Origin: Paenibacillus spiritus
GTDB lineage: Bacteria; Bacillota; Bacilli; Paenibacillales; Paenibacillaceae
Direction: 5' to 3'
DNA: 64,000 bases
Assembly: GCF_008710135.1 (NCBI RefSeq)
Contig: NZ_VYKK01000003.1
Span: 1 to 64,000, forward strand
Below the pieces are notes generated by a model. That model was not told where the DNA came from. It ran no database searches and saw only the letters and a program-made list of their open reading frames with translations. Numbering within the stretch: the first letter of the stretch is position 1; each line of letters starts with the position of its first letter. Below are positions 14,114 through 23,156 of this stretch, piece by piece. A program made the translations under genes and the position numbers.

Positions 14114-16270
14114 TTATTCCCCGGAACTGCGGGGAGTCAGCATCGGCCCGATGCTGCTTGCAGGCAGCGGACGGGCGATATAATAGCCCTGGATGCAGCG
14201 ACAGCCGCGGGCGACCAGGTAATCGGCCTGTTCCCGGGTCTCGACGCCTTCGGCGATCAGCCCGTAGCCGAGCTGGGAAGCAACCTGGGCGATGGATTCG
14301 ATGATCGCTTCGTCGATGGGGCTGAGGCCGATGCCTGTAATGAAGGCGCGGTCGATTTTGATTTTGTTGACGGGAAAATGCTTCAGATAATTCAAGGACG
14401 AATATTTCGTGCCGAAATCGTCGATGGACACGGTAATGCCGATATCCCGGATCTGCTGAAGAAGCGGGTAATGCTCCTCCATCATCGCGGTGCTCTCGGT
14501 GATCTCGAATTCCAGAACATCCGGTTCCAGCCCGAACTCGTCCAGCACAGCCAGAAGTCCGGGAATCAGACTGCGGTTATAGAACCAGCTGTTGGAGACA
14601 TTGAGCGAGGTCCGGCGAACCGCAAGTCCCTGGGCCTTCCATTCGGCGAGCTGGCGGCAGACCTCGCGGATGACCCAGTCGGTAAGCTGGACCATCAGAC
14701 CGGCTTCCTCCACCGCCCCGATGAACCGGTTCGGGCCAATCAGCCCCTCCTGGGGATGGTTCCACCGCAAAAGCGCTTCCAGACCGACAAGCTGCCCGGA
14801 CACGATATCCACCTGGGGTTGATAATACAATACAAACTGCCGATTCTCCAGCGCCGACAGCAAATGGCGGTTGATGACGCTCTTCTGCTTGAGCTTGTCC
14901 CGCAGATTCTGGTCGAACATGTAACAGGTCTCTCCGGCCTGGGTCTTGGCTTGGTACATGGCCGTGTCGGCGAACCGGATCAGATCGTCCCGGGTCCCGG
15001 CATGCTCGGGGTAAAGGGCGACCCCGATGCTGGTCGAGAGGTTGAGCCGGGCCCCGGCCACTTCCATCGGTTCGCCCACGACAGAGCTAAGACGGGCGGC
15101 GAGCGCAGCCGCTTCTTCGGGGGTGTCTTCGAACAGCATGACGAATTCGTCTCCCCCTGTCCGGGCGAACATCCGGTAGGGCAGTCCGCTGTGCTGAATC
15201 CTCGCCGCCAGCGTCTTCAGCACCTGATCGCCTGCGCCGTGGCCGAGCGTATCGTTAATCTCCTTGAACCGGTTCAAGTCGAAGTAGAACAGCATATAGC
15301 GGCGGGTCGGATCATCGCTCTGCAGCAGGGCGTCGAGCGTATTGGTGAAGTGCCTCCGGTTCGGGATTTCGGTCAGGCTGTCGTAATAGGCCATCTGCTC
15401 GTAGGAGCGCTCCGACGCCCGCAGATCCCGGGTCCGGGCATTCACCAGCTGTTCCAGATCCCGGCTGAACCGGGTCTGCTGCCGGATGAAGTAGGAGACG
15501 AAGCCGAGAAGCGACAAGAGCGCGATATCAATCCAGAAGACCCCGGCCAAGGCCCGGCGCCGGACGCCGGGATGAAGCGGCTCGTGAATCTCCCATTGCT
15601 GGTTGTAGAAGGAGACGGGAACACTGATGATGGCTTCCGTCCCCTTCGGCCGGGGGCCGAACAGGTACTCGGAAGCCCCGCGGGTTACATAAAGGCTGGA
15701 GTTGCTGCCCAGGAAATGATCGACAATATCCTGAATCCGCAGCGTTACCGAAATGATGCCCTCGAAGGCATCGCCCGTGTACACGGCTTGGCGCATCACC
15801 AGGCCGTAATCGCCCTGGGCCAGCTTCCGCGGCCCGTCCATCACAATCCCCCGGGAGTTCATCGTCTCCCGGATAAGATCCGGCGAAGCCAGCGAAGCGT
15901 CGCTGAGAAGGCTTTTGCCCATAATGACAGCGCTGCTGTCCGGCGGATACGCATAATCAATGACGCCCCGGGGAGCGACGGCAATATTCAGCACATGGTC
16001 GGTGGACCGGTACGCGTTCTGCAGATACAGGCGGACCAGGGACGGGTCGGCGTCGAAGCCGACGGTCCGGATGAAGGAGCCCACGCCCCGGATGATCGAC
16101 ACCCGTTCCTCGATATTGGCGGACAGCATCGAAGCGCGGGCGGACAGGTCGGCTTGGACAGACCGGCGCTCCCGGTCGACCGATACGGAATAGTAGGAAT
16201 ACAGCGACAGCTGCAGGACAAAGATGATGGCGAGGATCAGCAGGAAGGGTTTTTTCTTGAAGAAAGCCAT
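14114..16270 (-). CDS. CHASE-GGDEF-EAL cyclic-di-GMP signalling protein
   Basis: A 718-residue membrane sensor for cyclic-di-GMP turnover. Layout: membrane segment 9-29; extracytoplasmic CHASE-like domain about 40-235 (HVLNIAVAPRGVIDYAYPP); membrane segment about 243-263; GGDEF domain about 290-455 with intact TGGDEF (371-376); EAL domain about 465-705 with EAL at 498-500, EFEITES, DDFGTKYSSL and KIDRAFI. Both catalytic signatures look intact, so both synthase and phosphodiesterase activity are possible. The inhibitory RxxD I-site is not obvious. The small membrane protein gene follows on the same strand. The ligand is unknown. Confidence 0.93.
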   Translation of the reverse strand: MAFFKKKPFLLILAIIFVLQLSLYSYYSVSVDRERRSVQADLSARASMLSANIEERVSIIRGVGSFIRTVGFDADPSLVRLYLQNAYRSTDHVLNIAVAPRGVIDYAYPPDSSAVIMGKSLLSDASLASPDLIRETMNSRGIVMDGPRKLAQGDYGLVMRQAVYTGDAFEGIISVTLRIQDIVDHFLGSNSSLYVTRGASEYLFGPRPKGTEAIISVPVSFYNQQWEIHEPLHPGVRRRALAGVFWIDIALLSLLGFVSYFIRQQTRFSRDLEQLVNARTRDLRASERSYEQMAYYDSLTEIPNRRHFTNTLDALLQSDDPTRRYMLFYFDLNRFKEINDTLGHGAGDQVLKTLAARIQHSGLPYRMFARTGGDEFVMLFEDTPEEAAALAARLSSVVGEPMEVAGARLNLSTSIGVALYPEHAGTRDDLIRFADTAMYQAKTQAGETCYMFDQNLRDKLKQKSVINRHLLSALENRQFVLYYQPQVDIVSGQLVGLEALLRWNHPQEGLIGPNRFIGAVEEAGLMVQLTDWVIREVCRQLAEWKAQGLAVRRTSLNVSNSWFYNRSLIPGLLAVLDEFGLEPDVLEFEITESTAMMEEHYPLLQQIRDIGITVSIDDFGTKYSSLNYLKHFPVNKIKIDRAFITGIGLSPIDEAIIESIAQVASQLGYGLIAEGVETREQADYLVARGCRCIQGYYIARPLPASSIGPMLTPRSSGE

Positions 16271-16430
16271 AGGGGGCCTCCGGTCAGCAGGACTCGTATT
16301 CTTGCGGCAGGAGATCAGATGCGGACCTGTAGGGCTGCCGCGTTGAAAATGTCGATTGATGTCGTGCCGATCCTCTCTAGGATGGCATTTTTAGCAAGTT
16401 TGCGCAAGTGAAATCGGCGGGGATTTCATG

Positions 16431-16459
16431 TATACTATTTAATGATAATTATTCTTATC
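16431..16459 (+). promoter_or_regulatory. -10 element and Fur-box-like operator of the UbiA operon
   Basis: TATACT at 16431-16436 can serve as a -10; no good -35 is visible. Six bases later, within 16443-16457, lies TGATAATTATTCTTA. It matches the 7-1-7 Fur core TGATAATNATTATCA at 12 of the 14 fixed positions. A repressor here would block transcription of the gene starting at 16497. The iron link is inferred from the match. Confidence 0.65.
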
Positions 16460-16496
16460 TAATATTCATCTTATACAGGAGGCTTGCAGAACCGAC

Positions 16497-17417
16497 ATGA
16501 ATGCATGGAGGTTATTTAAAAAGGCATCCCGGTTCGGCGTGATCCCGGTCATGATGGTACCGGTGGTGCTCGGCGCCCTCGGGGCATATGTCTGGGAGGG
16601 CGTCTTCCATCCGCTGCTCTTTGTGCTGACTTTCACAGGAGCGGCCGCCGCCCATCTGTTCTCCAACATGATCAATGATCTGTGGGATTACCGGAGCGGC
16701 GCGGATACGGAAGCGAAGAACACGCCGGGAGCCATCTCGACCAACTCGGGATTTCTGGCTGCGGGCGTACTGAGCGAGCGCGTATTCGGCGCGATTACGT
16801 GGAGCCTGTTCGCGGTCGCGCTGATCTGCGGCCTGCTGCTCAGCGTTCTGGCTGGACCCGAACTGCTGTGGTTCGTGGCGGGCGGAGCGGTGCTGGCCTA
16901 TTTCTACGTGGCTCCGCCGCTGCGGTTCGGCTACCGGGGCAGGGGCTACAGCGAGCTGGCGATCTTTCTCGCCTTCGGCCTGATGCCGGTGACCGGTTCT
17001 TACTTCGTCCAGACCGGCGAGTTCGGCTGGAAGCCGGTGCTCTTGTCGCTGCCGGTCGGCCTGCTGACCACGCTGCTGCTGTTCAATCATCATTTCCTGC
17101 ACTGGCGCGCGGATCAGCGGGCCGGCAAGAAGACGGTCGTCGTAGCGCTCGGCGAACGCCGGGCGCTGCGTCTCTCGCGGCTGATGCTCTATGTCGCATA
17201 CGCTTCGGTTGTGGTATGCGCTTCGCTGGGCGCTCTGCCGTGGTATGCGCTGCTGGCTCTGCCGACCGCCGTGCCGCTGATCGGCGCGTACCGCAGGCTG
17301 GGCGCGGAGAATCCGTCCCAGGCTTATCTGCCGCTGATGGGCGCATCGCGCAGCGCCTCCGTGCGTTGCGGCTCGGTCATGGCGCTGGCGCTGCTCCTGC
17401 AGGGCCTGATCGGTTAG
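16497..17417 (+). CDS. UbiA-family prenyltransferase, MenA-like (first of two)
   Basis: A 306-residue membrane protein with about eight to nine hydrophobic helices. The first aspartate-rich motif is clear (NDLWDYRSGAD, 60-70), as in MenA-type enzymes that attach a polyprenyl chain to an aromatic acceptor. The second motif is atypical: where MenA has a D-rich loop, this protein reads NHHFLHWRADQRAGKKT, with a single aspartate. AGGAGG precedes the ATG. It is the first gene behind the Fur-box-like operator and is followed at 56 bp by the beta-rich protein gene. Acceptor and prenyl donor are unknown. A menaquinone role is possible, but a dedicated MenA would not be expected under iron control next to a second UbiA enzyme. 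Confidence 0.85.
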   Translation: MNAWRLFKKASRFGVIPVMMVPVVLGALGAYVWEGVFHPLLFVLTFTGAAAAHLFSNMINDLWDYRSGADTEAKNTPGAISTNSGFLAAGVLSERVFGAITWSLFAVALICGLLLSVLAGPELLWFVAGGAVLAYFYVAPPLRFGYRGRGYSELAIFLAFGLMPVTGSYFVQTGEFGWKPVLLSLPVGLLTTLLLFNHHFLHWRADQRAGKKTVVVALGERRALRLSRLMLYVAYASVVVCASLGALPWYALLALPTAVPLIGAYRRLGAENPSQAYLPLMGASRSASVRCGSVMALALLLQGLIG

Positions 17418-17473
17418 CTTCGTCACCTTTTCCTCTAGTCCCTAAATTTCCTGACAGAAAGAGAGCGATCTTC

Positions 17474-18205
17474 ATGGACAAGCAGTTCACACTCGGCGAT
17501 TTTCACACCATCCTGTCGGATGGACAGGTCTGGAAGACCGGCGGCTTCAAGCTGCCGGACGGCACCTTCTGGGCTTACCGCGAGCCGGAGGCGGTCGTCA
17601 TCGTCCGCAACGGCATTCTCTACGTGCGGGCGCAGCTGACCCGCGGCCATAACCAGGTGCAGATTCTGGACAACGCCAAGCATATGTATTTCTCCGCCGA
17701 AGAGGTGGAGGTGCCGGAAGCCGGCGAGATCAGCTTCGAGCTGCAAATGCGCGCGCGGACGTCGGGAACGGCTCCCGGCGATCTCTACGACGGATATGTG
17801 TCGCTTAATCTGCTGGACTTCTCGACCGGAGCGGCGCTTGATTTCTTCGCGGGGAACGACAAGTACGCGAGCGTCTACGCCATTCTGCCGTTCCCGGGCG
17901 TGAGCGTGCCCGATACGGGAGGAACGAAGTATTTCTCCATCTTCAAGGAAGATACCGATTTCCAGGCCCGCGAATTCAACACGTACAAGATTACCTATCA
18001 CCGGGGGAACGACGAAGCGGTCTTCTACCTCAACGGCAGAGAAGTGCGCCGGGAGAAGAACATTCCGGTCAAGCTGAACCGGTTCACGGTTGCGCTCGGC
18101 ATGATGACGGAGAAGGATCTGTCGCCCGAGGGCAGCGTATCCTGCCATGGACAGACGGTTATCGCCGAGTACTCCCCGGTCGCGGTAACCGTGACGGAGG
18201 GCTGA
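17474..18205 (+). CDS. beta-rich soluble protein between two UbiA genes (DUF6081-like)
   Basis: A 243-residue protein without signal peptide or membrane segment. It is dominated by alternating beta-strand pattern and aromatic residues: FWAYREPEAVVIVRNGILYVRAQL, GEISFELQMRAR, YFSIFKEDTDF, NTYKITYHRGNDEAVFYLNGREV. This suggests a concanavalin-like sandwich resembling what I know as DUF6081. The open frame extends upstream through the UbiA gene in another frame; the ATG at 17474 follows AAAGAGAG. It sits inside the two-UbiA operon, seven bases before the second enzyme. A lipocalin-like role in binding the prenylated product or acceptor is speculation from context. Confidence 0.7.
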   Translation: MDKQFTLGDFHTILSDGQVWKTGGFKLPDGTFWAYREPEAVVIVRNGILYVRAQLTRGHNQVQILDNAKHMYFSAEEVEVPEAGEISFELQMRARTSGTAPGDLYDGYVSLNLLDFSTGAALDFFAGNDKYASVYAILPFPGVSVPDTGGTKYFSIFKEDTDFQAREFNTYKITYHRGNDEAVFYLNGREVRREKNIPVKLNRFTVALGMMTEKDLSPEGSVSCHGQTVIAEYSPVAVTVTEG

Positions 18206-18212
18206 GCCCCGC

Positions 18213-19175
18213 GTGAATCTCCGGACCTTCCTGAAATATGTAGAGATCCAGACCAAGGTCGCCAGCATGATCCCGCTGGCCCTGGGCACGTTGTACGCAC
18301 TGTACCGGTTCGACAGCTTCCGGCTGGAGAATTTCCTGTTCATGCTGCTCTCCCTTCTGAGCTTCGATATGGCGACGACAGCGATCAACAACTATTATGA
18401 TTTCAAAAAGGCGGCCCGCACCCACGGGTACGGCTACGAAACGCATAACGCCATTGTCCGCTATAAGGTCAAAGAGCGCACCGCTGTAACGGTTATCGTC
18501 GTACTGCTGGTGCTCGCCGCCGGCGGCGGCCTGCTGCTGGTGTCGCAGACAGGGCTTCTGGTCTTCCTGCTCGGAGGCCTGTCCTTTCTGATCGGAATTC
18601 TGTACTCGTTCGGACCGATCCCGATTTCGCGGATGCCGCTCGGCGAGCTGTTCTCCGGCCTGTTCATGGGCTTCGTCATCATCTTCATCTCCGCTTATAT
18701 TCATGCGGACGGCGAACTGGCGTCGCTTGCGCTGAGCGGGCCGTGGACCGATTTGTCGGTCCGCCTGGACATCCGTCTGACCGAGGTGCTCGCGCTGTTC
18801 GGCTTCTCGGTTCCGGCGGTTCTCGGGATTGCCAACATTATGCTGGCCAACAACATCTGCGATGTCGAGGAGGACATCGACAACCGGCGCTATACGCTGC
18901 CCGTCTATATCGGGAAGGCCCATGCGCTCCGGCTCTTCGCGGCGCTCTACTATTTGTCCTATCTGGACCTGATCGTTCTGCTGCTGCTCGGCGTCCACCC
19001 CCTGCTGGTGCTGGCGGCACTGCTGACGGTCATTCCGCTGCGCCGGAACATCGCCGCCTTCCGGGCCCGCCCGGAGAAAGCGGCGACCTTCATTCTCTCG
19101 GTCCGGAACTTCGTGCTGCTCTGCGGGGCCCGGATCGCGCTTATGCTGGCGGCCGTGCTGCTGGAGACGCTGTAG
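18213..19175 (+). CDS. UbiA-family prenyltransferase (second of two)
   Basis: A 320-residue multi-helix membrane protein. Both UbiA motifs are present: NNYYDFKKA (about 69-77) and NNICDVEEDIDNRRYTLPVYIG (about 214-235). It therefore looks catalytically complete, unlike its operon partner, whose second motif is reduced. The start is GTG 18213, with GGAGGG in the end of the preceding gene. It is followed by a strong terminator that ends the operon. It is MenA-like in length and motif 2. It could be the true 1,4-dihydroxy-2-naphthoate prenyltransferase or an enzyme of an uncharacterised prenylated metabolite. Confidence 0.86.
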   Translation: MNLRTFLKYVEIQTKVASMIPLALGTLYALYRFDSFRLENFLFMLLSLLSFDMATTAINNYYDFKKAARTHGYGYETHNAIVRYKVKERTAVTVIVVLLVLAAGGGLLLVSQTGLLVFLLGGLSFLIGILYSFGPIPISRMPLGELFSGLFMGFVIIFISAYIHADGELASLALSGPWTDLSVRLDIRLTEVLALFGFSVPAVLGIANIMLANNICDVEEDIDNRRYTLPVYIGKAHALRLFAALYYLSYLDLIVLLLLGVHPLLVLAALLTVIPLRRNIAAFRARPEKAATFILSVRNFVLLCGARIALMLAAVLLETL

Positions 19176-19201
19176 ACAGGGAGAAGAAATACAGAAGGAA
19201 G

Positions 19202-19234
19202 ACAGGCCCGCGCCTATGGCTCGCGGGCCTGTTC
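19202..19234 (+). terminator. terminator of the UbiA operon
   Basis: An 11-bp perfect stem (ACAGGCCCGCG with CGCGGGCCTGT) around a 9-base loop, with a short TT tract. It separates the prenyltransferase operon from the oxidoreductase gene. Confidence 0.7.
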
Positions 19235-19357
19235 GGTCTGCCCGGAGCTTGGCAGCAAGAGAAGTTCTGGATTGTGCGGTTTAGAGTAGGCATGCCGCGG
19301 AGGATGCATTACAATGGACACATTCTTAGATTTTTCTGGAAAGAGAGGGAGACATCG

Positions 19358-20371
19358 ATGAGTACGAAGCTGCGTTGGGGAATTCTTGGCTGTGCACAGA
19401 TCGCAACGAACGCGGTGATGCCGGCGATTCAGGCGTCTTCTTCGGGAACGCTCGCGGCCATTGCCAGCCGCCGTCTGGAGAAGAGCCGGGAGGTGGCCGG
19501 ACAGTTCGGCATCGGACGCGCCTACGGGAGCTATGAGGAACTGCTGGCTGATCCGGAAGTGGATGCGGTCTACATCCCGCTGCCGAACCATCTCCACCGC
19601 GAGTGGGTGATCCGGGCGGCGGAGGCCGGCAAGCATGTGCTGTGCGAGAAGCCGCTTGCGCTGACAGCCGCCGAAGCCGGGGAGATGGTCGAAGCCTGCC
19701 GCAAGGCAGGCGTGCATCTGGCGGAAGCCTTCATGTACCGGCATCATCCCCGGATGAAGCAGGTGCGGGAGCTGATCGCGGACGGGGCCATCGGCGAAAT
19801 TCGGGGCTTCCGCGGGGCATTTACGTATAACGATGCCGAGGATACCGGCAATATCCGCTTCCGGGCCGAGTGGGGCGGCGGCTCGATCTACGATGTCGGC
19901 TGCTATCCGATGAGCGCGGCCCGCTTCCTTCTGGGCGCCGAACCGGAAGCGGTGACGGCGCATGCCCGGTTCTCGCCGGAGCACGGCGGCGTGGATATGA
20001 TGACCTCCGGGCTGGTAGAATTCCCGGGCGGCGTCAGCCTTATTTTTGACTGCGGCATGTGGGCGTCGAACCGGCAGGAGCTGGAGATTCTCGGAACGAC
20101 GGGCCGGTTGTATCTGCCAATGCCGTTCAATGCGCGGGAGGAAGACGCCGACTTTGAATGGATTCGGGACGGCGCGGACCGCGAGACGGTTCGGGGCATC
20201 GGCGCCAATCCGTATGTGCGTCAGGCCGACGACTTTGCAGCAGCGGCAGGCGGGGCAGCGCCGATTGTGTCTCCCGGAGACCCGGCTGCGAATATGGCGC
20301 TCCTGGAAGCGTGCCTGAAATCGGCAAGAGAGCGGCGGCGGGTGGAGCTTGTCCCGCGCAGCCGGATCTGA
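19358..20371 (+). CDS. Gfo/Idh/MocA family oxidoreductase (first)
   Basis: A 337-residue NAD(P)-dependent oxidoreductase. The N-terminal Rossmann fold starts at residue 5 (LRWGILGCAQIATNAVMPAI; glycine-rich GILGCAQIA). The family motif is CEKPLAL at about 95-101. The C-terminal alpha/beta domain carries GGGSIYDVGCYPMSAARFLLG, including the usual catalytic-region Asp and Tyr. AGAGAGGGAG precedes the ATG. Substrates in the family are sugars, inositols or dihydrodiols; this one cannot be assigned. It stands alone between two transcription units. Confidence 0.9.
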   Translation: MSTKLRWGILGCAQIATNAVMPAIQASSSGTLAAIASRRLEKSREVAGQFGIGRAYGSYEELLADPEVDAVYIPLPNHLHREWVIRAAEAGKHVLCEKPLALTAAEAGEMVEACRKAGVHLAEAFMYRHHPRMKQVRELIADGAIGEIRGFRGAFTYNDAEDTGNIRFRAEWGGGSIYDVGCYPMSAARFLLGAEPEAVTAHARFSPEHGGVDMMTSGLVEFPGGVSLIFDCGMWASNRQELEILGTTGRLYLPMPFNAREEDADFEWIRDGADRETVRGIGANPYVRQADDFAAAAGGAAPIVSPGDPAANMALLEACLKSARERRRVELVPRSRI

Positions 20372-20441
20372 TGGCTTGGAGACCGGAGCGGGGTCTGCTC
20401 CGGTCCGTGCGCAACGTGAAGCAAGGGAGGAGAAGGGCGTG

Positions 20442-21248
20442 ATGGGCATGTCAGGAGATGGACGGGAGCCGGTGATCCGGCTGTCGGATGTGTGGATGAA
20501 GTATGGAGACCGCTATGTGCTGCGGGGAATCAACCTGGAGGTAGGCCCGGGGCAGATTGTGGGCTACATCGGGCCCAACGGAGCGGGCAAGAGCACGACC
20601 GTCAAGCTGATGCTCGGTCTCGTGCAGGGCTACAGCGGGCGAATTGAAATCTTCGGCCGCGACATTGCAGACGGCGATCCCGCCTACAAGCGGCGCATCG
20701 GCTACGTGCCGGAGATCGCCGAGCTCTACGAGAGTCTCACTGCCCGGGAATACCTGGTCTTCATCGGGGGCCTGTACGGTCTGTCGCGGGAGGAAGCGGA
20801 GGACAGGGGACGGCGGCTGCTGAAGCTGCTCGGCCTGGAGGGCGCCTTCCAATCTGTCATCGGCTCGTTCTCCAAAGGGATGCGGCAGAAGGTGCTCCTG
20901 GTCTCGGGCATGCTGCATGACCCCGATATTCTGTTCCTGGATGAGCCGCTCAGCGGGCTGGACGCGAACAGCGTCATGGTCGTCAAAGAGATTCTGGCCG
21001 GACTGGCGGCGGAGGGCAAGACGATCTTCTATTCCTCGCATATTATGGACGTCGTGGAGAAGATCAGCAGCCGCATCGTCCTCATTGCCGAGGGCGGCAT
21101 CGTGGCCGACGGGACATTCGAGGAGCTGCAGGCGCGCAGCGCGCAGGGTTCGCTGGAAGGGATCTTCAATCAGCTTACAGGCTTTGACCGGCACCGGGAG
21201 ATTGCGTCCGAATTCATCTCGGTCCTGAGAGAAGGAGCGCGGACATGA
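20442..21248 (+). CDS. ABC transporter ATP-binding protein (exporter)
   Basis: A 268-residue ATPase. Walker A is GPNGAGKSTTVK, the signature SKGMRQKV (a variant of LSGGQ, common in exporter and CcmA/EcsA-type proteins), Walker B ILFLDEPLSGLD, and the H-loop SSHIMDV. The start is ATG 20442 behind GGAGGAGAAGGG; an in-frame GTG lies one codon upstream. The stop overlaps the permease ATG by 4 bp (ATGA). The pair resembles B. subtilis YthP/YthQ-type systems, but the substrate is unknown. A 9-bp GC-rich hairpin without a U tract (20381-20405) precedes it. Confidence 0.9.
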   Translation: MGMSGDGREPVIRLSDVWMKYGDRYVLRGINLEVGPGQIVGYIGPNGAGKSTTVKLMLGLVQGYSGRIEIFGRDIADGDPAYKRRIGYVPEIAELYESLTAREYLVFIGGLYGLSREEAEDRGRRLLKLLGLEGAFQSVIGSFSKGMRQKVLLVSGMLHDPDILFLDEPLSGLDANSVMVVKEILAGLAAEGKTIFYSSHIMDVVEKISSRIVLIAEGGIVADGTFEELQARSAQGSLEGIFNQLTGFDRHREIASEFISVLREGART

Positions 21249-22933
21249 AGGCAGATCCAATGCCCCGGGAATCCGGGGTGCTTCGAGTTCTGGACCGGCT
21301 CGCGCCGTTGTTGATCCGTATGGGGGCGGACTATCCGGTAATGCGCAGCATTGTCGGCGTGAAGCTGACGATGGACGGACGGCGCACGCCAACCGTGCTG
21401 GGCGGAACCGCCAAAGAATCGCCGCTTAGTTCCAGAACCGGCATCATCCAGTGGATCTACGTGCTGTACGGCGCGATGTTCGCGCTGATGCTGATGCTGC
21501 CTCTGAGCGACTGGATTCTGGCAGCCATGCAGTTCGGCGTGCTCACGTTCTTCATGATGACGACGCTGATCTCCGATTTCTCCTCCGTGCTTCTGGACCT
21601 TCGCGACAAAAGCATTCTGCTGTCCCGGCCGGTCGACGGCCGCACGCTGGGGCTGGCGAAGACCGTACATATTCTGGTCTATCTGCTGGGCCTCTCTCTG
21701 TCGCTGGCGGGGCCGGCTCTCCTCGTAGCTCTCTTTTACAAAGGAGTTGCCTTCTTCCTGCTCTTCCTGGCGGGAGTCCTGCTGACGGATATGCTCGTGC
21801 TGGTGCTGACCGGCCTCTTCTATCTGCTGATTATGAAGCTGTTCGACGGGGAGAAACTCAAGGACATGATCAACTACGTCCAGATCGGGCTGTCCGTGAC
21901 CGTCATAGTCGGGTATCAATTCCTGTCCCGGATGTTCAATATGACCGTTGCTGCGGACATGACGCCCCGCTTCGCCTGGTGGGAAGTGCTGATTCCTCCG
22001 GTCTGGTTCGGATCGGCTTTTGAAGTCGTCCTGGGCGGCGTGCGCCGCCTGCCGTTCGTGCTGATGGCGATAGCCGCGCTGGCGGTTCCGGTCGTCCTCT
22101 GCATCGTATACATCCGCACGCTGCCGGCCTTTGAACGGAGCCTTGCGAAGCTGGCGTCGCAGGAGAGCGCCGGCGGACGGAAGTCGCGTTACGCCGATCT
22201 GCTGGCCCGGTTGTTCTGCCGGGGGCGCGAGGAACGGCTGTTCTTCGGGTTCTGCTGGTCGATGATGCGCCAGGAACGCGATTTCAAGCTGAAGGTCTAT
22301 CCGACGATAGGATTGTCTGTCGTCTTCCCGTTTATCTTTATGGCTAACACGCTGGTCAGCGGAAATATCTCCGCCCTTCGCGGCACCAAGGCTTATCTGT
22401 ACATTTATCTGATGATCGCCCTGATCCAGACGGTGGTCACGATGCTGGCCTACTCCATCAATTACAAAGCCGCCTGGGTCTACCGCGCGGTTCCGCTGAC
22501 AAGCCCGGAACGAATCTACAGCGCCGTATTCAAAGCCGCGCTGGCCCGGCTTATCGTTCCGCTCTACCTGCTTGAAGCGGCGGTCTTTCTGCTGATCTTC
22601 GGCCCGGGGATCTGGCCGGATCTGCTGGCCGTGCTTCTGACGATGTTCCTGTATACGGTCATTTGCTATGCGGTCCAGCCCCGCAGTCTGCCCTTCTCCG
22701 AGAAGTACGAACGGAACCGGCAGAAGGAGAAGCAGAAGGGCGCCCTGCTGCTGCTGTTGATCCTGTTCGGTCTGGCCGGAATTCATTATCTCGTCCGGCA
22801 GACGGAATTCGGTATTTACTTCTATCTGGCGTTGCTGGCCGCCGCCGGTCCGACTGCCTGGCGGATCGCCTTCGGCCCGGCGAAGTCGAAGTCCGGGTCC
22901 CCGTCTTCCGGGCTCCGTTCCTTGTCCAAATAG
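21245..22933 (+). CDS. ABC exporter permease, large multi-helix
   Basis: A 562-residue membrane protein with about 12 hydrophobic segments in two groups separated by a charged cytoplasmic stretch (about 295-340). The first group includes WIYVLYGAMFALMLMLPL and ILVYLLGLSLSLAGPALLVALFY; the second includes YIYLMIALIQTVVTMLAY and LLLLLILFGLAGIHYLV. It is coupled by a 4-bp overlap to the ATPase gene, so it is that protein's membrane partner. No domain gives the substrate. Its size and topology resemble YthQ-type permeases. The stop is followed by about 220 bp without a gene. Confidence 0.85.
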   Translation: MKADPMPRESGVLRVLDRLAPLLIRMGADYPVMRSIVGVKLTMDGRRTPTVLGGTAKESPLSSRTGIIQWIYVLYGAMFALMLMLPLSDWILAAMQFGVLTFFMMTTLISDFSSVLLDLRDKSILLSRPVDGRTLGLAKTVHILVYLLGLSLSLAGPALLVALFYKGVAFFLLFLAGVLLTDMLVLVLTGLFYLLIMKLFDGEKLKDMINYVQIGLSVTVIVGYQFLSRMFNMTVAADMTPRFAWWEVLIPPVWFGSAFEVVLGGVRRLPFVLMAIAALAVPVVLCIVYIRTLPAFERSLAKLASQESAGGRKSRYADLLARLFCRGREERLFFGFCWSMMRQERDFKLKVYPTIGLSVVFPFIFMANTLVSGNISALRGTKAYLYIYLMIALIQTVVTMLAYSINYKAAWVYRAVPLTSPERIYSAVFKAALARLIVPLYLLEAAVFLLIFGPGIWPDLLAVLLTMFLYTVICYAVQPRSLPFSEKYERNRQKEKQKGALLLLLILFGLAGIHYLVRQTEFGIYFYLALLAAAGPTAWRIAFGPAKSKSGSPSSGLRSLSK

Positions 22934-23156
22934 GGCATTTCGCGGCGGAGTCCGAAAAAAGGGTGCCAGTTCCAGTATTTACTTAGACAGCCCGCAGAAT
23001 ACAAGGTAGAATAACAGCAAAGCTCAGGATAGACGGTCTTCTTGGTACGCTTTACACGTACTCCTCATCGCATTCGCAGCCGCCAACCGACATGCATCCT
23101 GCCCACCCGTGTTTTGCCAGAGAAGGCTCTATTATTCTGACCGCGAGAGGTACATT

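Noticed and set aside
13649..16411. 920-residue plus-strand frame opposite the CHASE-GGDEF-EAL gene
   Set aside because: Shadow frame: the minus-strand protein has intact catalytic motifs, and this frame has none.
22934..23156. Cyclic-di-GMP riboswitch in the leader of the MHYT-GGDEF-EAL gene
   Set aside because: A GCAAAGC fragment is present, but the conserved GEMM core and paired helices are not found.
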